NCBI RefSeq assembly: GCF_027744825.2
Contig: NW_026527055.1
Location: forward strand, 992,001-1,056,000
Length of the DNA stretch: 64,000 bases
Direction of reading: 5' to 3'
Source of the DNA: Synchiropus splendidus
Taxonomy: Eukaryota > Chordata > Actinopteri > Syngnathiformes > Callionymidae
Below are positions 63,430 through 64,000 of this stretch, piece by piece (position 1 is the first letter of the stretch; the number at the start of each line of letters is the position of its first letter). Below the pieces are notes generated by a model. It was not told the DNA's origin. It saw only the letters and a list, made by a program, of their open reading frames with translations, and searched no databases. The translations under genes and the position numbers were made by a program.

Positions 63430-63511
63430 AAATCAAAAACAATATCAAATATTATTTAGCAGGTCCCTTAATGATAAAAAACAGAAACAATATCAAATAT
63501 TATTTGGCAGG
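63430..63511 (-). repeat. 47-bp U3 repeats, 3' LTR copy
   Basis: One full unit and a partial one (AACAATATCAAATATTATTT at about 63439 and 63487), one unit fewer than in the solo LTR. Confidence 0.8.
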
Positions 63512-63551
63512 TTTTGATTATAATATTTTCGAACTTCCAGTGTATACAACA

Positions 63552-63560
63552 TCCCCCTCC
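63552..63560 (-). promoter_or_regulatory. Polypurine tract next to the 3' LTR
   Basis: The minus strand reads GGAGGGGGA immediately before the LTR start TGTTGTATACA. A purine run touching the 3' LTR is the primer for second-strand synthesis in LTR retrotransposons, and it fixes the element on the minus strand. Confidence 0.85.
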
Positions 63561-63574
63561 GAAAATATCGTCCT

Positions 63575-64000
63575 TCACCATTTGTCCAGTTCGTCAAAGT
63601 CCAGTGGTCCGATTCCTTCGTCGTCATCATTTTGTTGTCTCATCAGGGACTCGAGATCATCCAATTCTCTCAGCATGTTCACGTAGTAGCAGATCCACAT
63701 CAGCGCAGATGCCGATCTTGGCACACCAGGCGACGCAGGGCTGGACGTCAAAGGGGCAGTGTAGTCATTAGGTTCTCCATCACCATCCACAGACGCTGGG
63801 GGAGCTGGAACCTCATATTGGGGAGTGGTGGGTGAATATTCATTTCGTGGGGCTGGAGTCGAGTGGCTTGCAGATTGAGAAGATGTGGGGCTCAGATCAC
63901 TGGAGTCTTCAGTTTGAGGAGAAGGTGTCTGGCGTCTTGGTGATGCAGGGGGTACAGGGTTTAGCATGCTTCCGGGGTTCATCTCCACAGGGCCATCTGT
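63575..64000 (-). CDS. C-terminal end of the last ORF of the LTR retrotransposon (partial)
   Basis: The frame is open from the window edge to a TGA at 63577-63575, giving 141 visible residues. It continues past 64000, so the true start is not seen; the internal ATG at 63982-63980 is not chosen as a start. The first 80 or so residues are rich in Pro, Ser and Thr (for example SPRRQTPSPQTEDSSD) and look disordered. Then comes a segment likely to be helical (WICYYVNMLRELDDLESLM) and a strongly acidic end finishing DFDELDKW. The stop is 14 bases from the polypurine tract, so this is the 3'-most ORF of the element. It may be the tail of Pol (after integrase) or of an extra 3' ORF. No catalytic motif lies in the visible part. 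Confidence 0.7.
   Translation of the reverse strand, partial: TDGPVEMNPGSMLNPVPPASPRRQTPSPQTEDSSDLSPTSSQSASHSTPAPRNEYSPTTPQYEVPAPPASVDGDGEPNDYTAPLTSSPASPGVPRSASALMWICYYVNMLRELDDLESLMRQQNDDDEGIGPLDFDELDKW

Larger units (their letters stand above)
61740..63551 (-). repeat. 3' LTR (1812 bp)
   Basis: It aligns to the solo LTR along its whole length with only scattered substitutions by eye (for example 61897, 61985 and 62165). It is 119 bp longer overall, mainly through a longer 51-bp minisatellite, partly offset by one fewer 47-bp U3 unit. A small difference also lies near 63301-63325, where the solo LTR has extra bases. Confidence 0.95.
61740..64000 (-). mobile_element. 3' end of an LTR retrotransposon, continuing beyond the window
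   Basis: It comprises an LTR (61740-63551), a polypurine tract (63552-63560) and the tail of an open frame on the minus strand (63575-64000). Reading on the minus strand the order is coding end, polypurine tract, 3' LTR, which is the usual order for LTR retrotransposons. The primer-binding site, gag, most of pol and the 5' LTR must lie to the right of 64000 if the element is complete. It has the same orientation as the solo LTR but sits at a different position in the monomer, so the two are independent insertions. Confidence 0.93.

Noticed and set aside
63219..63835. Plus-strand open frames at the right edge
   Set aside because: They run opposite to the element and overlap the minus-strand ORF, the polypurine tract and the LTR end; they are best explained as shadows.
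61740..64000. Infectious retrovirus or DNA transposon
   Set aside because: There is no envelope-like sequence in view and no terminal inverted repeat typical of DNA transposons. LTR ends, 5-bp target duplications and the polypurine tract support an LTR retrotransposon.

Overview
This window is eukaryotic repeat DNA, most likely from an animal. I base that on the content (a long tandem satellite plus an LTR retrotransposon), not on any species-specific gene. I see no operons, Shine-Dalgarno sites, CRISPR arrays, tRNA or rRNA, and no host protein-coding gene that I would defend. The species cannot be identified from the sequence alone.

Layout. (1) 1-47248: a head-to-tail satellite array with a 188-bp monomer, already under way at the left edge and always in the same orientation. 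(2) 47249-48941: a solo LTR of 1693 bp inserted into one monomer, flanked by a perfect 5-bp target duplication GTGTT. (3) 48942-61739: the same satellite continues. (4) 61740-63551: a second LTR of the same family (1812 bp). It is followed by a polypurine tract on the minus strand (63552-63560) and the 3' end of an open reading frame on the minus strand (63575 to the window edge). This is the 3' end of a longer element, lying on the minus strand and running out of the window to the right. In total there are about 319 monomers (roughly 251 plus 68).

Satellite structure. The monomer carries a HindIII site (AAGCTT), a TTCCGGAA dyad, a perfect palindrome AAAACGCGTTTT, the hairpin AGAAAG-GGT-CTTTCT and a 9-bp inverted pair CAAAGTTAT/ATAACTTTG. 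Monomer variants are arranged in many local higher-order repeats of about 3, 5, 7, 8, 9 and 13 monomers. Other multi-monomer blocks are copied over distances of 4 to 25 kb. Variants at the CpG sites are mostly C-to-T or G-to-A changes, the pattern left by decay of methylated CpG. All of this fits a centromeric or heterochromatic satellite that grows by unequal exchange and segmental copying. A centromeric role is inference only.

LTR family. Read on the minus strand it starts TGTTG and ends CGACA. U3 holds 47-bp tandem repeats and a TATA box (CTATATAA). Downstream of the TATA box are a 51-bp minisatellite, two hairpins sharing one loop and an AATAAA signal. The two copies differ mainly in tandem-repeat copy number.

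Most short open frames in the satellite are by-products of the repeat: the same 60- to 110-residue frames recur on both strands and commonly start at TTG. They are not annotated as genes.
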